A stretch of DNA of 64,000 nt from Brachybacterium avium (GTDB taxonomy: Bacteria > Actinomycetota > Actinomycetes > Actinomycetales > Dermabacteraceae). How positions within the stretch are numbered: the stretch's first letter is position 1; every line of letters begins with the position of its first letter. Where the stretch lies: the NCBI RefSeq assembly GCF_002216795.1, contig NZ_CP022316.1:2881205-2945204 (forward strand). The letters run 5' to 3'. Both the position numbers and the translations under genes were made by a program. Below are positions 1-8,123 of the stretch, piece by piece. Under the pieces are notes generated by a model that saw only the letters and a program-made list of their open reading frames with translations, had not been told where the DNA came from and made no database searches.

Positions 1-375
1 CTGGACCTGGTGGCCGGGGACTCCTCCGCGATGGACGGCCATGTCGTCGGCGTCCTGCGCGGCGGGGACTTCGTCGCGCTCGACACCCGGGTCACCGCCG
101 AGCTCGAGGCCGAGGGCACCGCCCGCGACGTGGTGCGGGTGATCCAGGCCGCCCGCCGCGGCGCCGGCCTGGACGTCTCCGATCGGATCCTGCTGACCGT
201 GGACGGCGATGAGTCCGTGATCGGTGCCGTCGCCGCACATCGAGAACTCGTCGCCGGGGAGGTGCTCGCGGTGGAGCTCGATGTCCCAGCAGGCCCGGCC
301 GAGGGCGCGCACGCGGCGAGCGAGAAGGTCTCCGGCGGCACCGTGACAGTCTCCGTGGCCCGCGCCGGCGCCTGA
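1..375 (+). CDS. ileS: Isoleucyl-tRNA synthetase, C-terminal fragment
   Basis: The reading frame is open from base 1 and stops at 375, so only about the last 124 residues are present and the start lies outside the window. The fragment resembles the C-terminal region of long actinobacterial IleS proteins: a stretch reading DFVALDTRVTAELEAEGTAR leads into a VIQAARR helix and a hydrophobic strand. The enzyme charges tRNA-Ile in the cytoplasm. The catalytic HIGH and KMSKS motifs are not in the window, so the call rests on the C-terminal domain alone. A strong hairpin follows 9 bases after the stop. Confidence 0.85.
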   Translation: MDLVAGDSSAMDGHVVGVLRGGDFVALDTRVTAELEAEGTARDVVRVIQAARRGAGLDVSDRILLTVDGDESVIGAVAAHRELVAGEVLAVELDVPAGPAEGAHAASEKVSGGTVTVSVARAGA

Positions 376-384
376 CCGGGGGAC

Positions 385-431
385 AACGACCGGCGGCGCC
401 CCGTCCTTGCGAGGAGGCGCCGCCGGTCGTT
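385..431 (+). terminator. Hairpin terminator after ileS
   Basis: A perfect 16-bp inverted repeat (385-400 with 416-431, arm AACGACCGGCGGCGCC) encloses a 15-nt loop that itself can pair TCCT with AGGA. There is no T tract, as is common in high-GC actinobacteria. Confidence 0.8.
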
Positions 432-608
432 CGCATCGCGACATGGTCTCGGTGCGGTTCTGCACCGACTTCCGAGAGCCGCTGGCCGCTTTCATCTACC
501 GGACGACGCTCGACTGCACCCGCCGGCGTGCCGGCTGATCGCTTCGGGGCCCCGAGAGGCGACGGTCGTGGCATGCTCAGTCGTGAGCGCAGGTATGAGG
601 GGATGATC

Positions 609-1052
609 ATGGTGAGCAGACGGGGACTCCTGGGAGGGGCGGCCGCGATGGCGACCGTGATCCTCGGTGGGTGCGGCCGCGACCGCACGGCGCTGGTGAC
701 GGCCGCCAAGGAGGCTGCCTCCGGCGTGGAGGGCGTCGCGAGTGTGGAGCTCGAGATGGCTGACGGGGCGAACTTCGAGCAGCTCCTGCGCGGAACCGTC
801 GCCCTCGAGGCGAAGGACCGTGACAGCGGACTTCTCGTCTTCGATGAGGCGATGCGCAGCATCATCACGGTCATCTATGAGGAGCTCGACGAGGTCGATG
901 CCACGAGCCTCCGCGTCGGCTGGATCACCGGGGTGCTCGCCGGAGGCGAGGAGATCACCCCGATGGAGCTCGACCCCTATATGCCAGCGGTGAACCCGCG
1001 CCGCGACAGGATCACAGCGGAATCCTTCTACACCAAGTACGGACTGGGCTGA
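609..1052 (+). CDS. Small putative lipoprotein of unknown function
   Basis: The protein has 147 residues from the ATG at 609. This start is chosen because GAGGGG (597-602) lies 6 nt upstream and gives a clean signal peptide: MVSRRG, a hydrophobic stretch, then lipobox LGGC. The Cys after LGG would be lipidated and anchor the protein outside the cytoplasmic membrane. The mature part is acidic, with mixed helix and strand character, and no family is recognised. An ATG at 603 is possible but sits against the ribosome binding site. The gene stands alone between ileS and a convergent minus-strand pair. Confidence 0.7.
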   Translation: MVSRRGLLGGAAAMATVILGGCGRDRTALVTAAKEAASGVEGVASVELEMADGANFEQLLRGTVALEAKDRDSGLLVFDEAMRSIITVIYEELDEVDATSLRVGWITGVLAGGEEITPMELDPYMPAVNPRRDRITAESFYTKYGLG

Positions 1053-1137
1053 GAACCGGGCTGGATCCGGGATGCGCCCGGGCCACTTGGTGAACCGCAG
1101 CCGAGGACGGGCGCGGTGGTGCAGCGCAGCAGAGGGA

Positions 1138-2718
1138 TCACGGAGCCCCGCGGCCTACCGACACCACGTGGGACTCGGCCACATAGGTGCCATCCCCGAG
1201 ATATCGCCCGGTGAGGTCGTCCTGCAGCGCTGACAGCGTCGGGTCGGTCGCGGTGGTCCTGCCCACACTGCCTGAGTACCCGCCCTCCGCCTGGCCCTGC
1301 AGTCCCACCGAATCGTGATTGGACTCCAGGATCTTCACGGGGTTCAGCGAGTCCACCGGATACCCCGGCAGAGAGACCTCGTGCCGGTTCGGGACCCCGA
1401 GTGTCCCACCATCGACCTGCGCGCCGCCGAGGTCGAGTCCGGGGATCAGGTCGCCGCTGATCCCGCCGGCGCCGATCCCTCCCTCGTGACTCACATTCAC
1501 CGACTGGGTCGATCCCTGCGCCGGGACGACGGTCTGCACCGGAGAGCCCACCGAGAAAGCGTGAGTCACATTGTATGTGCCCGCCTCCCCGGAGGCGCTG
1601 TTGAAGGAGGGGTCAGCGGTGAGATGATTCGCGACGATGCCGCCTTGGGAGTGGCCCACGATCATCACGTCCGCCCCGGGCGGCACCCCGGCAGCTTCCA
1701 TCGCGGCCTGGACGTCGTCCATCGCGGCAGGATGCTGACCGGCGGTCAGGCGCAGGTTCGAGCCCCAGTCGCGCGAGTTGCCCTGCCCGCCGTAGGCGCC
1801 GGGAACATCCGAGATGTCCGCACCTTCGGTGGGCGGCACCTGCACGATGTACACGGGTTCATCGCTGCTGGCGCTGCGGATCTCCTGAATGCCGATCTGC
1901 CCGTTCTGAAGCGGACCCCCGGGGTTCTCCATGCGCAGGGCATCGTTCTGGAGGATCAGGTCCTGCAGGGTCTGCGGGCTCTGCGCAGGATCCGAGTCGG
2001 TGGCCACCGACTCGACGATGCCGCCGGGGCGGTCATCGAACAGCGCGGTGTCCTGGCCGGTGGCGGCCTCGTAGATCCCCACGCCCGCCGAGCCCACGCT
2101 CAGCAGCCCGGCGGCGCCCACCTCGGCGATCGTCGGGACCCGCTCACCGGTGGCCCAGTCCTCCAGAATGTCGCCGAAGTGGTCGCCATCCAGCTGGAAC
2201 TGTGCGATCCCGTCGGTGTTCACACCGAACAGGCCGAGGCCGCCTTCGAGCAGGTCGATTCCGGTGTCGAACCCCTGGCCGATCCCTGCGGAGACCATCC
2301 CTGCCAGGTCTGAGACGGCGCCCTCGACCGGATTCTCGAGCCAGTTCGGGATCCAGGGGTTGTCCTCCTGGCGATACCCGCTGCTGGACCCGGAGGCATC
2401 GCTCGGAGGGATCGTGCTCGGGTCCCCTCCCGGGCCCGCGTAGGTTCCGTCCGGGGTGGAGACGACGTCCTGCTGGTCCGCCTCGCCGAGTGCACCATCG
2501 CTCAGCGCGAGCAGCTCTGCGCGCACGGCCGCCAGTCGGTCCTTGGCCAGGGACGCCCATCGGCCCCGGAACTCCTCGGCATCGGCTCCGGCCCAGGAGG
2601 CTCCCTGCACCGCGCTGGTGAGGCGAGCGGTGAGGTCCTCGACCTCGCCGGAGGCGGTGCGCAGCCGCCCGGCGTGCTCGCGCACCTGTGCGGTGTCCAT
2701 ACCCCAGAAGGCGTTCAC
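1138..2718 (-). CDS. WXG100-headed lipase-like alpha/beta hydrolase
   Basis: The protein has 526 residues. Residues 1-95 look like a WXG100/ESAT-6-type helical hairpin: two amphipathic helices joined by SWAG (the W-x-G turn near residue 42). A Gly/Ser/Pro-rich linker (90-125) and a Gly-rich hydrophobic segment (about 140-215) follow. The C-terminal part carries a serine-hydrolase elbow GHSQGG with Ser357, preceded by a VMIV strand, and candidate His residues near 446 and 468. WXG100 heads are known as targeting modules of type VII secretion, so export as a lipase or esterase is inferred. The gene overlaps the end of the preceding minus-strand gene by 4 bases, so the two are probably co-translated. 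No secretion machinery lies in the window. Confidence 0.7.
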   Translation of the reverse strand: MNAFWGMDTAQVREHAGRLRTASGEVEDLTARLTSAVQGASWAGADAEEFRGRWASLAKDRLAAVRAELLALSDGALGEADQQDVVSTPDGTYAGPGGDPSTIPPSDASGSSSGYRQEDNPWIPNWLENPVEGAVSDLAGMVSAGIGQGFDTGIDLLEGGLGLFGVNTDGIAQFQLDGDHFGDILEDWATGERVPTIAEVGAAGLLSVGSAGVGIYEAATGQDTALFDDRPGGIVESVATDSDPAQSPQTLQDLILQNDALRMENPGGPLQNGQIGIQEIRSASSDEPVYIVQVPPTEGADISDVPGAYGGQGNSRDWGSNLRLTAGQHPAAMDDVQAAMEAAGVPPGADVMIVGHSQGGIVANHLTADPSFNSASGEAGTYNVTHAFSVGSPVQTVVPAQGSTQSVNVSHEGGIGAGGISGDLIPGLDLGGAQVDGGTLGVPNRHEVSLPGYPVDSLNPVKILESNHDSVGLQGQAEGGYSGSVGRTTATDPTLSALQDDLTGRYLGDGTYVAESHVVSVGRGAP

Positions 2719-3500
2719 CGTGCACCCCCCGATACGGCGCAGGCGGCGGTGAAGCGGAGCCCCTGCTCGAGGACCGGCAGGAGGGTGCCGAGCACGTCGC
2801 CGCCTGCCACGGGATGGACCTCCAGCGCCGGCGTCGCGGGCTGATCCAGTCGATACAATCCCCTGCTCCCGACCGCCCAGAGGCGAGACCAGGTCACCGG
2901 TTCCTGCGTCATCTGCCCGTGCGGATCGTGGAGCGTCAGCGCGAGGGAGAGACGCGGTCCGGTCGCCGTCAGCGCGTCACGCAGGGAGTCGTCGAGACCG
3001 GGGACGCTCGCGAAGGCCTCCGCGGCAGGGAGGCCGCGGGTGAGGGCGGCGTGAGCGAAGCGGTTCTGCTCGGGCGTCAGTCGCAGCGCATCCCCGCTGC
3101 GCCGGATGCTCAGCTGTGCGGGAGCGAGGTCGATCCCGGCGTCCTCGAGCAGTGCCGTGATCGTCGCAGGCACCTCCCGCACATCGCACTCCATCCAGTG
3201 CGAGGGACGGTCTCCGTCGGCCCGCTCGATGGTCGCCCCTGCGGGGTCCAGACCGATCCGGAGACGACGCGTCCGCGCACCCTCGGTCACCGCCACGACC
3301 AGCACGGCCGGGGCCGTCAGCTGCCGCTGCACGAGGTCCGTGCCCGCCTCGTCGAGGCCTGCGACGCCGGGGGCGCCGGCCGGTACCGGCCGAGGCTCGG
3401 AGACCAGCGCCCGGTACACCGGGTTCCATCCCGCAGGCGACCCCGACTCGCGGCCCACCCACTCCGCCGCCTGCTCGACGGTCGCGATCACCTCGGTCAT
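2715..3500 (-). CDS. Hypothetical partner of the WXG100 lipase
   Basis: This 261-residue acidic protein has no signal peptide and no membrane segment. It begins with a helix containing EQAAEWVG, followed by alternating strands and helices. I do not recognise a family. Size, position directly upstream of a WXG100-type gene and the ATGA overlap recall EspG-type cytosolic chaperones of mycobacterial ESX loci, but I see no diagnostic motif, so that is inference from context only. A divergent promoter for this pair must lie in 3501-3640, opposite folC. Confidence 0.55.
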   Translation of the reverse strand: MTEVIATVEQAAEWVGRESGSPAGWNPVYRALVSEPRPVPAGAPGVAGLDEAGTDLVQRQLTAPAVLVVAVTEGARTRRLRIGLDPAGATIERADGDRPSHWMECDVREVPATITALLEDAGIDLAPAQLSIRRSGDALRLTPEQNRFAHAALTRGLPAAEAFASVPGLDDSLRDALTATGPRLSLALTLHDPHGQMTQEPVTWSRLWAVGSRGLYRLDQPATPALEVHPVAGGDVLGTLLPVLEQGLRFTAACAVSGGAR

Positions 3501-3642
3501 CGCAGCCTCCCTCGCTTCCCGGCGGCCCCGTCGGCCGTCGCTCCTGCCCCGAGGCTATGTTCGCCGTCACAGAACGGCGATGGGCACTTCTGCCCATGTG
3601 GACCGGGGCCCGGTGAGGAGGAACGGTCCCAGCCTCCCCTCG

Positions 3643-3648
3643 TACACT
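3643..3648 (+). promoter_or_regulatory. Putative -10 box for folC (TACACT)
   Basis: TACACT matches the actinobacterial TAnnnT -10 pattern and lies 40 nt upstream of the folC GTG. No convincing -35 is visible. The same hexamer occurs before ftsY, ffh and ylxR in this window. Confidence 0.45.
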
Positions 3649-3688
3649 GATCCGCGCCCCACCCGCCCGTCATCCCCCAGGAGCCGCA

Positions 3689-5076
3689 GTGCCGAGTTCT
3701 CCCCGCCCGGGTACATCCCGCCCGGCCATGTCGCCCGAGCTGCGAGAGGTCTACGCGGCGCTGCTCGAACGCGCCCCGGAGAACCGGATCGAACCGGACC
3801 TCTCCCGCATCACGCGAGTGATGGAGCTGATGGGAGACCCGCAGAACTCCTACCGGTCGATCCGGATCGCCGGCACCAACGGCAAGACCACCACCGCCCG
3901 GATCCTGGAGCGGATCCTGCGCGAATCCGGGCTGCGCACCGGCCGCACCACGAGCCCGCACCTGCGATCGCCCGTGGAGCGGATCGCCATCGACGGCTCC
4001 GCGATCGATGAGGAGGGCTTCCTCCAGGCATACCGCGACGTGGAGCCGTTCGCAGAGATCGTCGACGCCGAGCAGGAGGCCGCCGGGGGAGTGCGGCTGA
4101 CCTACTTCGAATACCTCACCGCGATGGCCTTCCAGGCCTTCGCCTCCGCCCCTGTGGATGTGGCCGTGGTCGAGACCGGCCTCGGCGGGACCTGGGACGC
4201 CACCGGCGCGGTGGACCCCGACGTCACCGTGATCACCCCGATCTCCCTGGACCACCAGGACTACCTCGGCGAGACCATCGCCGAGATCGCGGGGAGAAGG
4301 CCGGCATCCTCACGGCGAGGGCCACCGCGATCATCGCCTCGCAGCCTTACGAGGACGCCGCCGACGTGCTGCGCGAGCGGATCGCCGAGCTCGGCACCGA
4401 GGCGGCGATCGAGGACCAGCAGATCGGGGTGCTCTCCCACACCCCCGGAGTGGGTGGGCAGATGCTCACCCTCCAGGGCATCGCAGGACGCTACGAACAG
4501 GTCTTCCTCTCGTTGCTCGGCGAGCATCAGGCACGCAACGCCCTGCTCGCGGTCGCCGCGACGGAAGCGCTGCTCGGCGACGGCGGCACCGTCCTGGACG
4601 GAGAGCTGCTGAGCACCGCGCTGTCGAGCGTGACCTCCCCCGGGCGCGCTGAGGTGGTGCGCCAGGCGCCGACCATCCTGCTGGATGCCGCTCACAACCC
4701 CGCAGGGGCGATGACACTGGTCGAGACGGTCCGGGAGAACTTCCGCTTCACCCGCACCGTCGGCCTGGTCGGCATCCTGCAGGAGAAGGATGCCGCGGAG
4801 ATCCTCGACGTCCTCGAACCGCTCCTGGACAGCGTGGTCATCACCCAGTCGAGTTCGCCGCGCGCCATCCCCACCGATCGTCTGGCGGACCTGGCACGAG
4901 ACATCTTCGACGACGAGGACCGGGTCGTGGAGCAGGCGAACCTGCCCGACGCGATCCAGGCCGCCGTGGACCTCGCCGAAACGGACGGCGACCAGTTCGG
5001 CGGCGTGGTGGTGGCCGGCTCGGTCACCCTCGCCGGCGAGGTCCGCGACCTGCTCGGCGTCCCCGAGGAGGAGTGA
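3689..5076 (+). CDS. folC: Folylpolyglutamate/dihydrofolate synthase (frameshifted as read)
   Basis: FolC adds glutamate to (dihydro)folate using ATP in the cytoplasm. The Mur-ligase-type P-loop GTNGKTTTAR is near residue 65, followed by VETGLGG and SLDHQDYLG; the C-terminal half has LLDAAHNP. The GTG start at 3689 follows CAGGAG. The frame breaks at GGGG 4291-4294, where the family motif EIAGEKAGIL would need one more G; downstream coding resumes in the next frame to the stop at 5076. With the base restored the protein has about 462 residues, normal for the family. A sequencing deletion is the likeliest cause. The stop overlaps the next start by 4 bases. Confidence 0.9.
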
Positions 5077-5495
5077 GCATGGACCTGGACCTCACCCCCT
5101 CTCCACGCCCGCACGGCGCGCAGCGCATGTTCTCGGCCACGATCCTCATCATCGAGGCCTTCGTGGTGTTCTTCGCCGTGCTGGCCGCCCACCAGCTGGT
5201 CCCTGGGGAACGCGTGCTGACCTGGTCCTGGGGGCTGCTCACCCTGCTCGCACTGGTGCTGTGCTCCGGGATGCTGCGCCGCGGCGCATGGCCCTACTGG
5301 CTCGGCCTCGCGCTGCAGCTGCCCGTGATCCTGCTCGGCCTGCAGCTCACCCCCATGTGGGTGGTGGGGTTCGGCTTCGCCGCCCTCTATGCCTACGGCG
5401 CCTTCAAGGGCCATCAGCTCGATGGGGAGAAGGACAGCGTGGACACCGCCGTGCACGAGAAGAGGGCGCGCGAGGACGGGGACCCGACGCTCTGA
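5073..5495 (+). CDS. DUF4233 family membrane protein
   Basis: This protein of about 140 residues has three to four hydrophobic segments (roughly residues 20-40, 48-65, 72-90, 92-108) and a charged C-terminal tail. It matches the DUF4233 family, which sits between folC and ndk in many actinobacteria. Its function is unknown. The start is either GTG 5073, overlapping the folC stop as GTGA, or ATG 5079; the overlap favours translational coupling with folC. Confidence 0.8.
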   Translation: MSMDLDLTPSPRPHGAQRMFSATILIIEAFVVFFAVLAAHQLVPGERVLTWSWGLLTLLALVLCSGMLRRGAWPYWLGLALQLPVILLGLQLTPMWVVGFGFAALYAYGAFKGHQLDGEKDSVDTAVHEKRAREDGDPTL

Positions 5496-5559
5496 GCTCG
5501 ACCGCGCCGAGGTCGTGATCCGCGCTCGCCGGTGCGCCGAGCACCCGCGGATCCGTGGG

Positions 5560-5565
5560 TACCCT
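5560..5565 (+). promoter_or_regulatory. -10 box of a probably leaderless ndk promoter
   Basis: TACCCT ends 6 nt before the ndk ATG, at the -12 to -7 position expected when transcription starts at the A of the start codon. No Shine-Dalgarno sequence precedes the gene. Confidence 0.5.
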
Positions 5566-5571
5566 GGTGCC

Positions 5572-5997
5572 ATGACCGCACAGCGCACACTCGTCCTGCT
5601 CAAGCCCGATGCCGTCCAGCGCGGCCTGCGAGGAGAGATCCTCCGCCGCATCGAGGCCAAGGGCTATGGAATCCTCGCCCTCACCCAGCGGACCGCAACT
5701 GCCGAGGAGCTCGCAGCGCACTACGCCGAGCACGAGGGCAAGCCCTTCTACCCCGGCCTCGTCGAGTACATGGGCTCCGCACCGCTGGTCGCCGTCGTGG
5801 CCGAGGGGGTCAACGTGATCCCCGGTTTCCGGTCGCTGGCCGGAGCCACCAACCCCACCGAAGCCGCCCCCGGCACCATCCGCGGCGACCTCGCCTGCGA
5901 GGACGACCTGCCCGTGATCCAGAACCTCGTCCACGGCTCGGACTCCGAGGAGTCCGCCGCTCGTGAGATCGCGATCTGGTTCCCCGAGCACGCCTGA
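5572..5997 (+). CDS. ndk: Nucleoside diphosphate kinase
   Basis: The protein has 141 residues. Ndk moves the gamma-phosphate from NTPs to NDPs through a phospho-histidine. Visible family features are TLVLLKPDAVQRG at the N terminus, HYAEHEGKPF, TNPTEAAPGTIRGD and the active-site segment NLVHGSDS containing the catalytic His. Length is normal. A TACCCT box just upstream suggests a leaderless transcript. A 12-bp hairpin (6016-6043) ends the unit. Confidence 0.97.
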   Translation: MTAQRTLVLLKPDAVQRGLRGEILRRIEAKGYGILALTQRTATAEELAAHYAEHEGKPFYPGLVEYMGSAPLVAVVAEGVNVIPGFRSLAGATNPTEAAPGTIRGDLACEDDLPVIQNLVHGSDSEESAAREIAIWFPEHA

Positions 5998-6015
5998 CCG
6001 GCACCAGCTGATCGC

Positions 6016-6043
6016 GTGAGGCGCGCCGCACGGCGCGCCTCAC
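6016..6043 (+). terminator. Hairpin terminator after ndk
   Basis: A perfect 12-bp stem (GTGAGGCGCGCC) with a 4-nt loop lies 19 nt after the ndk stop. It has no T tract. Confidence 0.75.
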
Positions 6044-6076
6044 CACTGGCGTGCCACGGCGTGCAGAATATGAGGC

Positions 6077-6238
6077 ATGAGCCTGTCCCTGATCGTCATC
6101 GCCTTCCTGGGCTTCGCCGTGCTGCTCTCGATCGGGATCCTGCTCATGGTCGCGCTGCCGCAGCTGCGGGCCTCGTCCGAGCGGGACGAGGACGAGGATC
6201 AGGCGGATCGTCGGCACACCTCCCGCACCGGTCGCTGA
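6077..6238 (+). CDS. Small single-pass membrane protein, hypothetical
   Basis: This 53-residue open frame encodes a hydrophobic helix (about residues 4-27) and then a highly charged, acidic-to-basic cytoplasmic tail (RDEDEDQ...). Nearly every codon of the membrane part ends in G or C, as in the neighbouring genes, which supports real coding. No usable Shine-Dalgarno is present, but CAGAAT at 6064-6069 sits where a leaderless -10 box would be. The family is not recognised. It lies between the ndk terminator and the ftsY promoter. Confidence 0.6.
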   Translation: MSLSLIVIAFLGFAVLLSIGILLMVALPQLRASSERDEDEDQADRRHTSRTGR

Positions 6239-6289
6239 GAGATCCCGGTCAGAGGCAGCGGTCGATCCGGTTCGCCGAGCAAACCCACC

Positions 6290-6295
6290 TACACT
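6290..6295 (+). promoter_or_regulatory. Putative -10 box for ftsY (TACACT)
   Basis: TACACT lies 50 nt before the ftsY GTG. GGAGGT at 6335-6340 is the ribosome binding site. No clear -35 is seen. Confidence 0.45.
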
Positions 6296-6345
6296 GACAG
6301 CCGACCTCGCCGCATCGTCGGCTTCCCCGACCTCGGAGGTGACCC

Positions 6346-7887
6346 GTGGATCCCGATGCTCTACTCGCACTGATCGCTGGTGGCGGCGGTGGTGTGCTCG
6401 TACTCGGCGCCGGCGCCTGGGCATACCTCCGCAGCCGAGGGCGCAAACGCTCCGGCGACGACAGCACCGGCGCGGACGGCACTCCCACGGACTCCGCGAA
6501 TGCGCAGACGTCGCGCAGCAGCACCGCGCTCAAGGAACGTCCCGCCGCACCGACCTGGGACGACACGCTCTCGGCGCCGGCGCCGACGAAGCCCACGACG
6601 GACGCCGCAGGCACGGAGACGGCTGCTCCGGGCCCGTCCGCACCGGGACCGGTCCCCGCCGCTGAGCAGACCGCCGCCGGTCCGGCGGCGGAGACCGCAC
6701 CCGCCGATGCTGACCTGCCTTTCGACCAGGAGACCGCGCCGGAGACCGGGATTGTCGAACAGCCGCGGACCGATGCCCCCACCCCCCTGGACCAGCCCGC
6801 CGCGGCAGAGCAGCCGACCGGGCCCGAGCAGTCCTCCGTCCGTGAGCAGCCCGTCCCGGCGGAGCCGGACGCTCCGGGGGAGCCGACCCAGCAGGACGCA
6901 CCGTCGGCCGCATCCGCCGCGGTCATCGAGACCCCCGAGGCACCCGCTGACCGCATGGTGCGGCTGCGCGAGCGGCTCTCCCGCTCCGGCGCGCTCGGCC
7001 GTGGCATCCTCACCCTGCTCACCCGTGGCAGCGGCGTGGACGAGGACACCTGGGACGAGATCGAAGAGACCCTGCTGCTGGCGGATCTCGGCCCGGATGC
7101 CACCGACGAGATGCTCGAGAACCTCCGCCGCCGCATCCAGGTGCTCGGCACCGACGACGCCGAAGCGGTGCGCGAAGCCCTGCGTGAGGAGCTCGTCGCC
7201 CTGGTGAATCCCGAGCTGGACCGCCGCCTGGCGGCCACTCGCCGCGAGGCGCCCGATGGCACGGAGGTGCCCTCGGTGCTGCTCATGGTGGGTGTCAACG
7301 GCACCGGCAAGACCACCACGGTCGGCAAGCTCGCCCGGGTACTGGTCGCCGCCGGGCGCACCGTCGTGCTCGGCGCCGCCGACACCTTCCGTGCCGCCGC
7401 CGCCGACCAGCTCCAGACCTGGGGCGCCCGCGTCGGTGTGGACACCGTGCGCTCGGACCGTGACGGCGCCGATCCTGCCGCCGTCGCCTTCGATGCGGTC
7501 AAGGAGGGCATCGAGCAGGAGGTCGACGTGGTCATCATCGACACCGCCGGCCGCCTGCAGAACAAGAAGGGCCTGATGGACGAGCTCGGCAAGGTGCGGC
7601 GAGTCGCCGAGAAGGGCCTGCACGGCGATCACGTCGCCGAGGTGCTGCTGGTCATCGACGCCACCACCGGCCAGAACGGCATGCAGCAGGCCCGGGTGTT
7701 CTCCGAGGCCGTGAGCATCACCGGCATCGTGCTCACCAAGCTCGACGGCACGGCCAAGGGCGGCATCGTCGTCAACGTCCAGCGCGAGCTCGGCGTGCCG
7801 GTGAAGATGGTGGGGCTCGGCGAGGGGATGGACGATCTCACCCCCTTCGACCCCCACGGATTCGTCGACGCCCTGCTCGAGGGCTGA
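6346..7887 (+). CDS. ftsY: Signal recognition particle receptor FtsY
   Basis: FtsY (513 residues) is the SRP receptor GTPase that pairs with Ffh (12304-13914) to deliver nascent membrane proteins. An N-terminal membrane segment (about residues 5-28) is followed by a long Ala/Pro/Glu-rich acidic A domain (30-200). The NG domain starts near residue 205, with P-loop GVNGTGKTT near 316, DTFRAAA, DTAGR near 398 and TKLDG. The GTG start is fixed by GGAGGT 5 nt upstream. The N-terminal anchor is typical of actinobacterial FtsY. Confidence 0.96.
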   Translation: MDPDALLALIAGGGGGVLVLGAGAWAYLRSRGRKRSGDDSTGADGTPTDSANAQTSRSSTALKERPAAPTWDDTLSAPAPTKPTTDAAGTETAAPGPSAPGPVPAAEQTAAGPAAETAPADADLPFDQETAPETGIVEQPRTDAPTPLDQPAAAEQPTGPEQSSVREQPVPAEPDAPGEPTQQDAPSAASAAVIETPEAPADRMVRLRERLSRSGALGRGILTLLTRGSGVDEDTWDEIEETLLLADLGPDATDEMLENLRRRIQVLGTDDAEAVREALREELVALVNPELDRRLAATRREAPDGTEVPSVLLMVGVNGTGKTTTVGKLARVLVAAGRTVVLGAADTFRAAAADQLQTWGARVGVDTVRSDRDGADPAAVAFDAVKEGIEQEVDVVIIDTAGRLQNKKGLMDELGKVRRVAEKGLHGDHVAEVLLVIDATTGQNGMQQARVFSEAVSITGIVLTKLDGTAKGGIVVNVQRELGVPVKMVGLGEGMDDLTPFDPHGFVDALLEG

Positions 7888-7915
7888 GCGCCCGGCCGCC
7901 TCGCGCCTCGTTCCC

Positions 7916-7946
7916 CGGACCCCCGTCGCACCGCGGCGGGGGTCCG
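7916..7946 (+). terminator. Hairpin terminator after ftsY
   Basis: A perfect 10-bp stem (CGGACCCCCG) with an 11-nt loop lies 28 nt downstream of the ftsY stop. Confidence 0.7.
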
Positions 7947-7980
7947 TCGTCGCCGTGCGCGTCCAGCGCGCGGGACAGCA

Positions 7981-7999
7981 GGTCACGGAGAGGTCACGG
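7981..7999 (+). promoter_or_regulatory. Direct repeat upstream of amtB, candidate nitrogen-regulator site
   Basis: GGTCACGG occurs twice with an 11-bp period (7981-7988, 7992-7999), giving GTCAC-n6-GTCAC. GlnR-type boxes in actinobacteria have half-sites spaced GTnAC-n6-GAAAC. The second half-site is not canonical, so GlnR binding is inferred. A possible -10, TACGGT, is at 8056-8061. The rest of the 236-nt gap shows only the ftsY hairpin. Confidence 0.35.
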
Positions 8000-8123
8000 C
8001 CACCCTGCGGACCAGGCGCTCGCGGGGTGCGGGCACACCATGGGGGCACGACCTGTACGGTCGTTCGGCCCGGAGTCGAGGACCCCTCTCCAGGGCCGGC
8101 CCTCCGCCCTCTCAGGAGCCGCA

